From Tritrichomonas foetus (taxonomy: Eukaryota > Parabasalia > Tritrichomonadida > Tritrichomonadidae), in assembly GCA_001839685.1 (NCBI GenBank), contig MLAK01000949.1:1759-65758 (forward strand): a stretch of DNA of 64,000 nucleotides, read 5' to 3'. The position numbers were made by a program, and so were the translations under genes. Under the pieces are notes generated by a model. It searched no databases. It was not told the origin of the DNA and worked only from the letters and a program-made list of their open reading frames with translations. Shown piece after piece: positions 30,011-40,165 of the stretch; position 1 is the stretch's first letter, and each line of letters opens with the position of its first letter.

Positions 30011-30372
30011 AATATATAGTTAAAGTATTTTTAAAGAAATCAAATGCATTGTTTTACTGATTTATTAATACTATATCAAGATATAAAGGAAATTGTTCAC
30101 TTCTTTGAAATAGGTCAAAAAAATGAAATTTCACCTTTTATTCAAAAGAATGCGAAAAATCTGGAAAAAAAATCCTCAATTTGATTATTATAAAAATAAA
30201 AAAAACTAATTGTATTCGAATTTTATTTCTTCTATGTTATTTTTATGTTTAAATCTTTACCCTAAAATTTCATATATAATTGATAAATCAAGATAATCAC
30301 ACTTTTGTAAATTATTGAGGATAAAATTTTAAGTTTAAAATTATGTCCGTTTATTAAAGGAAAATTTTTTTA
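30011..30372. other. intergenic
   Basis: 362 bases, A/T-rich; the promoter region of the giant FOP-like/C2 gene. No specific element recognised. Confidence 0.5.
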
Positions 30373-33300
30373 ATGCGCTCGAGATCCAACAAGTCCAGTG
30401 CGAAGAGCAGTGCCGCAAACCGGCAATTTGTTGAATCTGGTGCAGCAAATTACATGAAAGCCAAATACCTTGCAATCGTTTCAAAATTATCAAGCGATTT
30501 TTCACAAGAAAATATAGCCACACCTCGAACTACAGAAGGTTATACAATTGCTGCAGAATTAGTCAATAAATATTTCAAAAAGCACAATTTACAATTATCT
30601 CATTATTCATATAACAATGAAACGAACGTAATTCTTGATAATCTAGATTATGCCAATTCTCGCTTATCGCTTCCCAAATCTAACGAACCACTGCATGAAT
30701 TTCTCCGAATCATGAAAAATTCACCACATCACAAATTTCATGACATTAAACTGACTAAAACGCTTCTAAGTCAAGTGCCAAACATGATTGATCATTCCAC
30801 GCGAAATCATTTTCAGCAGATTTTAGTTCGAGCTGGCGAACCTTCAGAAAATTTTAGCGAGTCTGGCAGTTACATTTCACAAAATCAATCGGCTACATAT
30901 AGCTACATATACTCCAGTGAAAATGAAGATGATAATTTTTCACAACATTCAAAAAGTTCATCTTCAAAGCACTCAAGTGAAGTAGATTCCCAATTTTCTT
31001 CAGGTTCTTCAAGTAAGAAAATTAAGACAAGATCAGAGCCAATGTCAGAATATTCTCGATCTGGTTCTCGAAAATCTAATGCCAGTATTAGTTCCAAGAA
31101 AAGTTCATTGTCTGGAAAAAATAAAACCGAATCGCTTTCGTCTGAATCAGGAAGAAAAGAATCTCATATTTCACAAGTAGAAAATAGTGAGTATTCTGTT
31201 TCATCTAGTTCAAGACGATCACGAAGTAGTAAACATATCCGCAGAGTTAAATCATCATCAAATGTGTCTGATGCAAACGACGTTTCATTACAAAGTGATT
31301 CTTCATCAAGCATTAAAATTAAAACTCGCTCTGAACCAAAATCTGAATATTCTGGCTCAGAAACTTCAAGAAAATCCAGCAAATCCAATATCTCAAGAAA
31401 ATCAAGAGAAGGATCACTTAAAGAGAAAAATGAAACTTCTTCATCATCAAAAGGTGATCATGGAATTCACATTTCACAAAATGAAAAAAGCGAGTATTCT
31501 TATATTTCTTCAAGTTCTCGTAGATCACAAAGCAGTAGTCGACATATCAGAAAACTGAAATCTTCATCATATTCCAGTAATTCGGAACTTTCTGATTCAT
31601 TAAGCAGTTCACCGAAAGGATCTCTTAAAAGTAGAAATGCTTTGCTTTCGGAAAGTTCATCTAATGGAAAAGATGGCAATAAATCAAACTCATCAAAGAA
31701 TAAGGGAAACAAAAAAACAAATAATAAAATTTCTAGTCCTTCTTCATCAAAACGTTCAGAATCTTCAAACTCTCGTAGTTCACAGAAAAAGATTAATCTC
31801 GCAAAAAGGTCACCATCAGAAAAAGGATCATCATCATCACTGAAAATTTTTGTTGATGATCGCATCTTTGATCCTTCATCTTCATCTGCCAAAAGGAAGT
31901 TAGAAATTGCTAAGTGTGCTGATTTTGATCAGAGCAAATTAAATGCATCAAAACAGTATGAAACACCAAATGATCATTCTGTTTCTAGTTATCATCTTGT
32001 TTTACAGCCAATGTCATCTACATCAACACCAAACGAAAAAGGTAGATATAGTAATGAAGTTGATTCACCAGAATTCTCCAACCAAAGAATAGTAAATCGT
32101 GGTGCAACAATTGATAATGATCCACAATATACTTATACATACATGACAGAAGAGAACTCACCAATTAGGAAACAAGCACCTTTAGATAATGAATATACTT
32201 ACGAATATGAAGAGCCAACTGCTGAACTAATTGCACTTTCACCTAACAAACGTGCTGTTACTCGTAAGATTCAAAGCCCGAATAATAATGGCTATTCATT
32301 TAATTCACCACAAAAGGAAAATGATGAATATACATATGCTTATGAGACAAATGAAAATTTGGCATCTTATACATATACATATGAAAGCCCAAGCTCAATT
32401 ACACAAAGCACAGAATACACTTATACATATGATGAACCATCCACAAGTCAAGTTATGGAGATTGATCAACATGCCCGAATCAATAATAACTTGAAAGCAG
32501 TTCTTAATATTCGTGACCAAATGCTCGCAGAAAATGGCGAAGATGGAATTTACATTACTCCTGCTGATAAAAGAGTAAAGTCCATGTCAATTACAAATCA
32601 AGAACAACTCCAAATTTTGCCTGCATCTGCAAAACCAAAGAGGATTAGACGTCGTCCTCTTAACCGAAAAGATGGACCAGAAAGGAAGAAGAATTCCAAG
32701 TTATCAGCTAGAAAAGAAAATGTATTAAAGAAAATCACAATGTTGAAAGCTCAATTAGATGAGTTACAATCAACAGAAATTATATCTGATGATTATTCTT
32801 ACTCAACTTATGAAACAAAAGAAAATTCTAAGATCGCTTCACTTCAACAAAAACTAGCACAAGCCGCAGGAAAGAAACTTGTAGATGAGTATGATGATGG
32901 ATATACATATACATATGCAGATACAGAAAGTGTAATAGAAACAGCCACTGCAGAAAAAATAGTTCAAAAACCACTTTTGAATATGATTAGGCCTGAAGGA
33001 GCTGTTGTCTCTATTCAAGCCAAAGAAGAGCCAAAAGTTGAAGAAGAGGAAGAAATTTATGAGGAAAAAAGACCTAAATTAGAAATATCTAATGCTGTTA
33101 GATCCGAATCTTTTCAGAACCCAGCTCCTCAACAATATCTCTATCCCCAACAGTATCCACAGCAACAATATCAATACTCGCAACCACAAACATACCAACA
33201 AACATCATATAGACAACAGCCGCAATATCAAATGTCACAGCCTGTTAATGGATCACCTTCTTCTTATGCCTCTTATACTGAATTATCAACAAACACAACA

Positions 33301-36300
33301 CCACCTTCAACTGTGTCACCAACTTCACAATCAACGACAGGAGCTTCAACACTTACAGCTTCTTACTTCGATGAATCTTCAACATCAGAAAGTGAAATTC
33401 CAGTTAAGAAAATAATCAAAAAGAAGAAGATTGTTCGTGTACCAAAGAATTCTATACAGAAAGTCGAAGAAAAGCCAAAAGTACAACCAAAGAAGAATGA
33501 AGGAAAGATTGTTCGAAAAATTGAATCAATTCCAGCAAGTAAAGAAATAGAAGATAAAGAAAAGAAAATTAAGAAGATCTATCGAAAAGTTAGAGTTGAA
33601 AAACCAAAGCGAAATCAATCAACACCAAGAAAATCTCCAACCCAAAATATCCAGCCATCTCTGCAAGAACGAAATGCATCTCTTTCTGATGAAATTGATG
33701 ATACTGAATTTGCACATCTTAATCCAGTTGAAGCAAAGAAATATGCTGAATCTCATTTCCCTAGCCCGAAGAAAGGTATTAAAAAATCTTCAACATCTCC
33801 TACAATTCTCAAACGCGAAATTTCACTTCAAAGAAATCGAAAAGATTCGCCTAAGCTAGGTCAAGCAGAGGAAACTGACCAAACTGATCAAGGAAGTTAT
33901 AATCCACCCTCGATGGTTGATGATAATACCACCCCATCAAATATCGAAACCATTTCTGCCATTGCTTCAACACCTAAAGACAATAATCAAAATAACTCAT
34001 TAAATGCAAGTCCGAATCATCGTATTCCTGGAAATCTTGGTGAATCATCAGAAATCAATTCATCAGAATCCATCTCTTCTTCGTCCTCTTCATCTAACAT
34101 TTCCCTTCATACTGTTCCAAATGAAGAATCACATGAAGTTGAGGCTCAAACTCCCTCAATGTCAACATTAAATCCGAAAGTACCTGAAAGAGGTGATTTT
34201 AAAGTCAAAATTGATTTACTTTCTATTAGCAATGTTCCTGATGTTGATAGGTACTGTGTTCTTTACATTGAAAGGGGCGGTGTTGCCAAAAAGACACCAA
34301 CTGTTGAACAAGGAAACTCTCAAAACTTTAGTGATGAATATGAATTTGACATTGGAAGCAATAAATCAAACTTAATCTTGATGCTCAAGAAAGAAGATTT
34401 GATTAATGGAGACAAGCTTATTGGAATTCTCCAACTTGACTTATTAGAATTTCCATTAAACGAAACTGTTGATCAATGGTATAATCTTACTGCCGATTCT
34501 GGAATCAAACTTGAAACCAAAGCACACTTAGTGATTCGTAGAACTCTTCCTAAAGAATTCAAACTTACAGTTGAGGTATCTCAATCAAGAGGATTTGAAA
34601 AATGCTCTCCATTCTGTGTTGCTCGGATTAGCAATCCAAATAACAATACAAATGGACTTATTCATCAAACAACAACAATTCAAAATACTACTAATCCTCA
34701 ATGGCATGAAAATATGGAATTTAGCGTTTCTGATGGCAATGCTGATAATTTAGAATTGATATTAGTGAATGCTGAAGCGAATTCTGCCCTTGCTAAAGTT
34801 GTTTTACCGTTAAATCAATTGAAACTCGATGAATCAGTAATGGATTGGTATGAAATGCAGCCATTTGGCGAAATTCAACTCGGCTTGAAACTGACTGATT
34901 TCGCTAAACCTGGTTCACCACAAAAAGATCAAGACAAGGAAGAAATTGTACAAAGTAGTTCTTTGTTGGAGTATGAACCTAAGAAGAAGGCACTACTAAG
35001 CCCACTCCAAAAACCAATCTCGCCAATAGCACGTGCTATCATTTATGAAAGCGATGAAGAATTGAAGCAATTAAGTGATACATATAGTGATAGTGATGGT
35101 GATCATCCAGGAATTTGTCCATCAAACTTTGCTATTCCTGAAATTAAACATCCTGAACAAAATAAATTATCACTCACACTCGCTGAAATCCTTAATCGAA
35201 ATCATTTCCAAGCAAATGAAGAAATTGCCGAAGAGGAAGATTCGTCTGAAAAACATCTGTTAACAGATGATTCACCACTTGAATTAATTTCTGATGATGA
35301 AGAAACAATTGCACGCAAACTTGATCAACGTTTCGGAAATCAAAATGCTGGTGGTGATGTTGATTTCGATAAAGGCGAGAATGTCACTTTTAATCTTGCT
35401 ACATTAGTGCAGAACAATCCCGCACCAAAAGGACGAAAGAGAAAGTCCATCAAAGATTCATTTGATAGTTTTGATTCCTCAGGTATTACACTTCGTGATA
35501 TTGAATTAAGCTCCAGTGAAGAAGCTAAAAAGGCAAAAATTACCAAAGTTAATACCCAAGATACTCAGAATTGCATAATAGGTGATTTAGGAATGTTATA
35601 TGCTCGCAGAAATCAAGATAAATTGCGTAAAGAGAAAGAAAGAAGGAATGGATCATCATTTTTGGAAAGTGAAAACACAAGCTCTCATACATTATATCAT
35701 TCAAACAGTGCAGCATTATCCAATAATACCATCCCTCTTAATTCTGAAAACAATTCTTCTTTGGCATTATATTCTGACAATGAAATAGTTGATTTCAATA
35801 AGGAACAAATCAGCAACAGTTTTACTTCCTTAAACAGCTCAACAAGTATTTCTGGAGCCGGAAGAAAACTAAACAAGAATATAACAAAACTTTTAGATAA
35901 AGAACATAAAAGAAATGTATTTAGCTCAGCTAACTCACCATCAGTCTCCGATGAACAACCACTACTGTCCAAAGAAATTAACAAGAGTCTAAAAATTGAA
36001 GACATCTCAAATAATTTCGTATCTACAACAGAACAAAATTCTTCCTTGTTGTCTAACATTGATTTCAGACCCAAACAAACAACCTCACTTAATCGTAGCT
36101 TCAAGATGAATGAAGGCATTCATAGTTTCAACTCTAGCCAAAGTAGCCCAGACAGAAAATCCAGTTCAAATGAGACCTCAAGTTCACCATCTGATATTTC
36201 TAAAAAGATTACTTTTGAAAATGATAGCTCCCTTGTTTCTGTTGATGAACTCAATAAAAAAATCAAGCAATGCTTTAAGAAAGAAGAACTTTCAAATCAT

Positions 36301-37491
36301 TTCACATCAGATTCCAATATTCATTCACCAAGAAAATCGTCTTCTTCACTAGCTCCAGTATTCACCGAAGAGCATACATTGAAAGGACAGCTGCACTATC
36401 CAGAAGAAGAAAGTGATTCTGAAAAAGTTGGCACGCCTGAAAAACTACAGAACCATAATCTTTCATTCTCACTTTCTGATTCATATGAAGAAGAAAGCTT
36501 TAATTCAGATTTGAATTCTCCAAAGAGGACTAATAAACTGTTGCAAATTAGGAATATGAAAAATGCTAATAAATCGAAGGCAGAAGATTCAACTTCTTCA
36601 TCATCAAGTCCAGTATATGTGAAATCAAAGAACAATGAATTCGAAAAAGATGTTAATGATGGAGTGTCACTCCTGAATGAAGGAATTTCCAACAAATTCA
36701 ATTCTTCAGCAAATGAGCAAAGCCCAAAAAAATTTACATCATCTGAACAACCAAGCCAAGTTTCCATTAACACTGATATTGAAAAATGCTTAATGAAAGA
36801 TGATAGATCAAATGCATTTCATTCAACTGAAACAACAAGCCAACTCTCTTTCAACTCAAATGCCAATCAATTGTTCGAAGATAAATCTAATTCATTCGAT
36901 TCAACCTCATTATCAACAGATGATGAAGACCTTGAAAGAATCCGAAAAGAATCAAAAAATCATGCTTCTCAACAAAGCCAAGGAAAAGAGCAATCAATAA
37001 ACGAATCATTCAAGAAATATAATGATAATCATGATGATGTGGAAGAAGTTAAAATCTTTTTCTCTGCTTCTAATTCAGATACTAATCCAAACGGATCTTT
37101 AAATTCTAGTGAAATTCTTTCCACCAGTAGTCACAAAAGGCCACCAAAAGCAACGCCACAATCACCATGGATTATGTCAATTGAAGTTCTTGATTGCCCA
37201 GGAATTAAATTTGAACATGGCTTAAGATTCCAGTTTAATTTCAAGAAAGCCAAACCAAGTTTCGACAATCTTTTCTACCGACAAAACAAAACACTCAAAT
37301 TTGTAATTGATGATTCAGATCAATTTATGGAAGTAGGTCTCAAATGTGATAATAAGAATATTTCGAATATGGCCATTGATATTTATGACCTTCCCATTAA
37401 TAAGAGAATCGAATATACATATGAAATGGCTCCATCATTCGGACATAAGGATATTGTCCAAGTTAAACTTCGTATATTTATAAATCAATAA
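30373..37491 (+). CDS. giant disordered protein with FOP/TON1-LisH-like head and C2 domains, 2372 aa
   Basis: The N-terminus (about 18-150) has FVESGAANYMKAKYLAIV, then a LisH-like helix pair AAELVNKYFKKHNLQLSHYS, the order seen in the centriolar proteins FOP, FOR20 and plant TON1. A Ser-rich part follows (about 155-500) with a roughly 100-residue unit duplicated (KTRSEP, HISQ-E-SEYS blocks). Residues about 585-860 carry seven tyrosine motifs of the type YTYTYE. After charged coils come two C2-like domains (about 1274-1395 and 1394-1512; FKVKIDLLSISNVPDVDRYC, FKLTVEVSQSRGFEKCSPFC) lacking most calcium aspartates. Residues about 1810-2175 hold eight degenerate copies of an SNxFxS motif. A last C2-like domain ends the protein (2264-2372). 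A role at basal bodies or membrane-linked cytoskeleton is inferred. The next gene is a shorter paralogue. Confidence 0.75.
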   Translation: MRSRSNKSSAKSSAANRQFVESGAANYMKAKYLAIVSKLSSDFSQENIATPRTTEGYTIAAELVNKYFKKHNLQLSHYSYNNETNVILDNLDYANSRLSLPKSNEPLHEFLRIMKNSPHHKFHDIKLTKTLLSQVPNMIDHSTRNHFQQILVRAGEPSENFSESGSYISQNQSATYSYIYSSENEDDNFSQHSKSSSSKHSSEVDSQFSSGSSSKKIKTRSEPMSEYSRSGSRKSNASISSKKSSLSGKNKTESLSSESGRKESHISQVENSEYSVSSSSRRSRSSKHIRRVKSSSNVSDANDVSLQSDSSSSIKIKTRSEPKSEYSGSETSRKSSKSNISRKSREGSLKEKNETSSSSKGDHGIHISQNEKSEYSYISSSSRRSQSSSRHIRKLKSSSYSSNSELSDSLSSSPKGSLKSRNALLSESSSNGKDGNKSNSSKNKGNKKTNNKISSPSSSKRSESSNSRSSQKKINLAKRSPSEKGSSSSLKIFVDDRIFDPSSSSAKRKLEIAKCADFDQSKLNASKQYETPNDHSVSSYHLVLQPMSSTSTPNEKGRYSNEVDSPEFSNQRIVNRGATIDNDPQYTYTYMTEENSPIRKQAPLDNEYTYEYEEPTAELIALSPNKRAVTRKIQSPNNNGYSFNSPQKENDEYTYAYETNENLASYTYTYESPSSITQSTEYTYTYDEPSTSQVMEIDQHARINNNLKAVLNIRDQMLAENGEDGIYITPADKRVKSMSITNQEQLQILPASAKPKRIRRRPLNRKDGPERKKNSKLSARKENVLKKITMLKAQLDELQSTEIISDDYSYSTYETKENSKIASLQQKLAQAAGKKLVDEYDDGYTYTYADTESVIETATAEKIVQKPLLNMIRPEGAVVSIQAKEEPKVEEEEEIYEEKRPKLEISNAVRSESFQNPAPQQYLYPQQYPQQQYQYSQPQTYQQTSYRQQPQYQMSQPVNGSPSSYASYTELSTNTTPPSTVSPTSQSTTGASTLTASYFDESSTSESEIPVKKIIKKKKIVRVPKNSIQKVEEKPKVQPKKNEGKIVRKIESIPASKEIEDKEKKIKKIYRKVRVEKPKRNQSTPRKSPTQNIQPSLQERNASLSDEIDDTEFAHLNPVEAKKYAESHFPSPKKGIKKSSTSPTILKREISLQRNRKDSPKLGQAEETDQTDQGSYNPPSMVDDNTTPSNIETISAIASTPKDNNQNNSLNASPNHRIPGNLGESSEINSSESISSSSSSSNISLHTVPNEESHEVEAQTPSMSTLNPKVPERGDFKVKIDLLSISNVPDVDRYCVLYIERGGVAKKTPTVEQGNSQNFSDEYEFDIGSNKSNLILMLKKEDLINGDKLIGILQLDLLEFPLNETVDQWYNLTADSGIKLETKAHLVIRRTLPKEFKLTVEVSQSRGFEKCSPFCVARISNPNNNTNGLIHQTTTIQNTTNPQWHENMEFSVSDGNADNLELILVNAEANSALAKVVLPLNQLKLDESVMDWYEMQPFGEIQLGLKLTDFAKPGSPQKDQDKEEIVQSSSLLEYEPKKKALLSPLQKPISPIARAIIYESDEELKQLSDTYSDSDGDHPGICPSNFAIPEIKHPEQNKLSLTLAEILNRNHFQANEEIAEEEDSSEKHLLTDDSPLELISDDEETIARKLDQRFGNQNAGGDVDFDKGENVTFNLATLVQNNPAPKGRKRKSIKDSFDSFDSSGITLRDIELSSSEEAKKAKITKVNTQDTQNCIIGDLGMLYARRNQDKLRKEKERRNGSSFLESENTSSHTLYHSNSAALSNNTIPLNSENNSSLALYSDNEIVDFNKEQISNSFTSLNSSTSISGAGRKLNKNITKLLDKEHKRNVFSSANSPSVSDEQPLLSKEINKSLKIEDISNNFVSTTEQNSSLLSNIDFRPKQTTSLNRSFKMNEGIHSFNSSQSSPDRKSSSNETSSSPSDISKKITFENDSSLVSVDELNKKIKQCFKKEELSNHFTSDSNIHSPRKSSSSLAPVFTEEHTLKGQLHYPEEESDSEKVGTPEKLQNHNLSFSLSDSYEEESFNSDLNSPKRTNKLLQIRNMKNANKSKAEDSTSSSSSPVYVKSKNNEFEKDVNDGVSLLNEGISNKFNSSANEQSPKKFTSSEQPSQVSINTDIEKCLMKDDRSNAFHSTETTSQLSFNSNANQLFEDKSNSFDSTSLSTDDEDLERIRKESKNHASQQSQGKEQSINESFKKYNDNHDDVEEVKIFFSASNSDTNPNGSLNSSEILSTSSHKRPPKATPQSPWIMSIEVLDCPGIKFEHGLRFQFNFKKAKPSFDNLFYRQNKTLKFVIDDSDQFMEVGLKCDNKNISNMAIDIYDLPINKRIEYTYEMAPSFGHKDIVQVKLRIFINQ

Positions 37492-37846
37492 GTACTTCAT
37501 GATAATGTAATATGAATTGTAATTAAAACACACACCAAAATGTTAAATAAATGTTAAGCAAACGAACAATTTCTTATGTCTTTTTTCACTTTATTGTGTC
37601 AAATTTCAACTTCATTGAATGAATAATATCAGTACCTAACACAGAGTTATTTAGACATTTTGTTCAAAAACAACTTCACATATCATGAATAATTCTGGAT
37701 CAAATTCTGATAATCCATTCAGAAAATGACAAACTCATAGAAAAATTTGATACCTTTGAATATTTTTGAATATCATAAAAAAACGTTAAGTAACTTTTTC
37801 CTCAGTCTTGAACTTTTTCAATTGGTTCTCACGTTACAATTGGCAC
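37492..37846. other. spacer between the tandem FOP-like/C2 genes
   Basis: 355 bases. AACTTTTTCAATTGG lies at 37811-37825, 22 bases before the next start, and the identical 15-mer recurs at 40431-40445. Confidence 0.55.
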
Positions 37847-40165
37847 ATGGAGTTTTCATCCGAAGCTAATGATGCTTTGATCGATTGGATGAAACAATCT
37901 GGTGCAGCAAACTACATTCGAGCTCTCTATATCGTTAATTCAATCGAAGAAATTCCACTCGAACAATTTTGCCCGCATATTCAAAAACTACGAAACATTG
38001 AATCAAAAAGCGACCTAATTGCAAAAGAGCTCGTTTTGCAGTTTTTGAATAGATTTAACGAACAGTTCACAATTCGCACCGCTCAAATCGAAGGAAATAT
38101 TATTCGAGAAAAAAGCGATAAATGGCTCAACAGAGAACTTCATCTTCGCACGCATCGTAATTTATTAGAAATTCTTGTCCAAGATCGAAAAAATCGAGTA
38201 ATTTCGCGAAACGTGCCAAAATCTAAAACTCCGCAATTCTCACCAATAAAAACAAGAAAGAAATCAACGGGAAATGTAAGCCCGATGAATCTTTTTGGAA
38301 ACGAAAACTCAAATCGTTTAAAATCAAATTCGAAAACCCCCAAAATTGAAAACAAACCAAATCAAAAGCAGGTTTCGAATAAGTCTGGATATGACAAATT
38401 CAGCAATACTTACAATGGCCAAATTAGAAACGTTTTGAAAACCCCGCCAAATGTGAATAAGCCGCGTCGAACAGAATCAGCAAAGAAAAGTTTAAGAGGA
38501 CTCCTCCACAACAGAACAATCGAAGATATTCTACCTATTCCAAAAATTAATTACAACTTGACCACATCGCCGAAACGGAGATCTCAATCAGCATCAAAAG
38601 CGCATTCAAATTCCAGTGCATACAAAAATTCAAAATATAGTCCAGATAAGAATTCAAATGTTAGTCACAGAACATCGAACAATATTCCGGGTTTCAGCTC
38701 GAGTGCAAATGAAAGTATAAGTCTTAGAAGTGATAAATCTGATTCTTCTTCATCTTCTTTTTTATTTACAAGTTCGGTCATTATGACTTCCCCACCGCAG
38801 CATGCAAAATCATCTCCAAGAGAAGAACGAAAACTTCAATCTGCACGTAAACCATTGAAAAAATCACCACAAATTTTTCTGAACAACGTCAAAACATTAA
38901 ATTCGAATAGTTTATCTCCTCGAATTGTCATAAGAACATCAAATAATAGATTAGATAGCTCTTCTGACGATGATAGTGGATTTGAATTGATTGGAAATCA
39001 ATCTTCTCCCCGTGGATCGATAAAATATTCAAATTCTGCAAGCCAAACTGAAAGAAGCATCTCGAAAAAACATATGAAAGTGTCACCAAGGAAAAAGAAA
39101 TCAAAGCCTGCAACAATTATTGAACCAACAAAAATTACTTTATCAGATTTGGAATCATTAGGTCTTTCAATTTCAGAATCAGAAAAAGCTAAAGCGGCCA
39201 AATATTCATTGAAATCTTCAGAGATTGAGAAAAAAGATCAACAGACTCAAATACCATGTAAAGAATCTGATGAATATACTTATTCTTCTTCAATCTCAAT
39301 AACAGATGCTGAGAGGTGCCAATTAATATATAAAACTAATTCCATCGGATTAATTAAAGCACCAGATAAGAAACGTCCACTTTCACCACGTCAAGAAAAA
39401 ACAAGGAAAGAAAACGTTTTTTATGTAATCAATATTACTGTCGCTGAAGCAAAGAATATTCCTTTAACCGATCTTTTTGGTACATCAGATCCATACTGCC
39501 AAATACAAATTGAAAATACCGAAAAAGTTTATACCACAAAAGTTGTTGAAAATTCACAAGATCCAAAATGGAATGAAACTTTCGTATTTCAAGAAGATTG
39601 TTTGGATGAAGTTGAGTTGAAAGTTCAAATACTAGATTCTGATCCTCTTGGGACTGATGAAGTCATTTCATCTGTTTCAATTCCATTTGCTGGGCTTCCA
39701 AATTTCGTCGATAAGTGGTTTTTGACAACTTCGAAAACGACACTAAAAATTCAACCACAAGTGCACTTGATTGTTAAAATCGAAGAAAAAGAAAAGGATT
39801 CGGTTTTTGATCAAGCAACACAAGATAACAAAACCGAAATTGAAAGACAATCAAATGTGAATCAAAATTCAAAAAGTGAAATTTCGCCAATCAAAAAGTT
39901 GCATGAAACTGGAGAAAAGAAACTATCTCCAAGAAAAGAAGAAGAAATGAGACTTGAACAAAATTTAGTTAAAGCTAAAAAAACTTACTCGGAGACAAAA
40001 CGTGATAATTCGCCAAATAAGCAATTTTTTCGACCGGACGAAACTTTGAGTGAAACATCGACCTTAGATGAGAACTCAAATATATCTGATAATCATTTGC
40101 TATCTGCTGATTCGGAATATGACCCAGAATATAATACAGAAAAGGTACTTTCAGATTTTGAATAG
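37847..40165 (+). CDS. FOP/TON1-LisH-like protein with C2 domain, 772 aa
   Basis: Shorter paralogue of the upstream giant. Start ATG 37847 (MEFSSEAND); the frame before it opens only at a TTG. The head has MKQSGAANYIRALYIVNSIE and then the LisH-like IAKELVLQFLNRFNEQFTIR, matching FOP (AEFLQFFNLDFTL) in order and spacing. A basic Ser/Pro-rich disordered region (about 110-510) has many SP sites and one DEYTYSS motif. Residues about 523-650 form a C2 domain with good calcium-site aspartates (PLTDLFGTSDPYC, ILDSDPLGTDEV), better kept than in the giant. The tail is charged and acidic. It likely recruits to membrane in response to calcium while the head binds a centriolar or cortical structure (inference). 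Confidence 0.75.
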   Translation: MEFSSEANDALIDWMKQSGAANYIRALYIVNSIEEIPLEQFCPHIQKLRNIESKSDLIAKELVLQFLNRFNEQFTIRTAQIEGNIIREKSDKWLNRELHLRTHRNLLEILVQDRKNRVISRNVPKSKTPQFSPIKTRKKSTGNVSPMNLFGNENSNRLKSNSKTPKIENKPNQKQVSNKSGYDKFSNTYNGQIRNVLKTPPNVNKPRRTESAKKSLRGLLHNRTIEDILPIPKINYNLTTSPKRRSQSASKAHSNSSAYKNSKYSPDKNSNVSHRTSNNIPGFSSSANESISLRSDKSDSSSSSFLFTSSVIMTSPPQHAKSSPREERKLQSARKPLKKSPQIFLNNVKTLNSNSLSPRIVIRTSNNRLDSSSDDDSGFELIGNQSSPRGSIKYSNSASQTERSISKKHMKVSPRKKKSKPATIIEPTKITLSDLESLGLSISESEKAKAAKYSLKSSEIEKKDQQTQIPCKESDEYTYSSSISITDAERCQLIYKTNSIGLIKAPDKKRPLSPRQEKTRKENVFYVINITVAEAKNIPLTDLFGTSDPYCQIQIENTEKVYTTKVVENSQDPKWNETFVFQEDCLDEVELKVQILDSDPLGTDEVISSVSIPFAGLPNFVDKWFLTTSKTTLKIQPQVHLIVKIEEKEKDSVFDQATQDNKTEIERQSNVNQNSKSEISPIKKLHETGEKKLSPRKEEEMRLEQNLVKAKKTYSETKRDNSPNKQFFRPDETLSETSTLDENSNISDNHLLSADSEYDPEYNTEKVLSDFE

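Noticed and set aside
37631..37650. cctaacacag resembling the trichomonad intron acceptor upstream of the second FOP-like gene
   Set aside because: It departs from ACTAACACACAG, no GTATGT donor with a preceding exon was found, and the gene has a good ATG downstream.
37808..37846. Extension of the second FOP-like gene to 37808
   Set aside because: The codon at 37808 is TTG and the stretch overlaps the AACTTTTTCAATTGG motif; ATG 37847 is the first true start.
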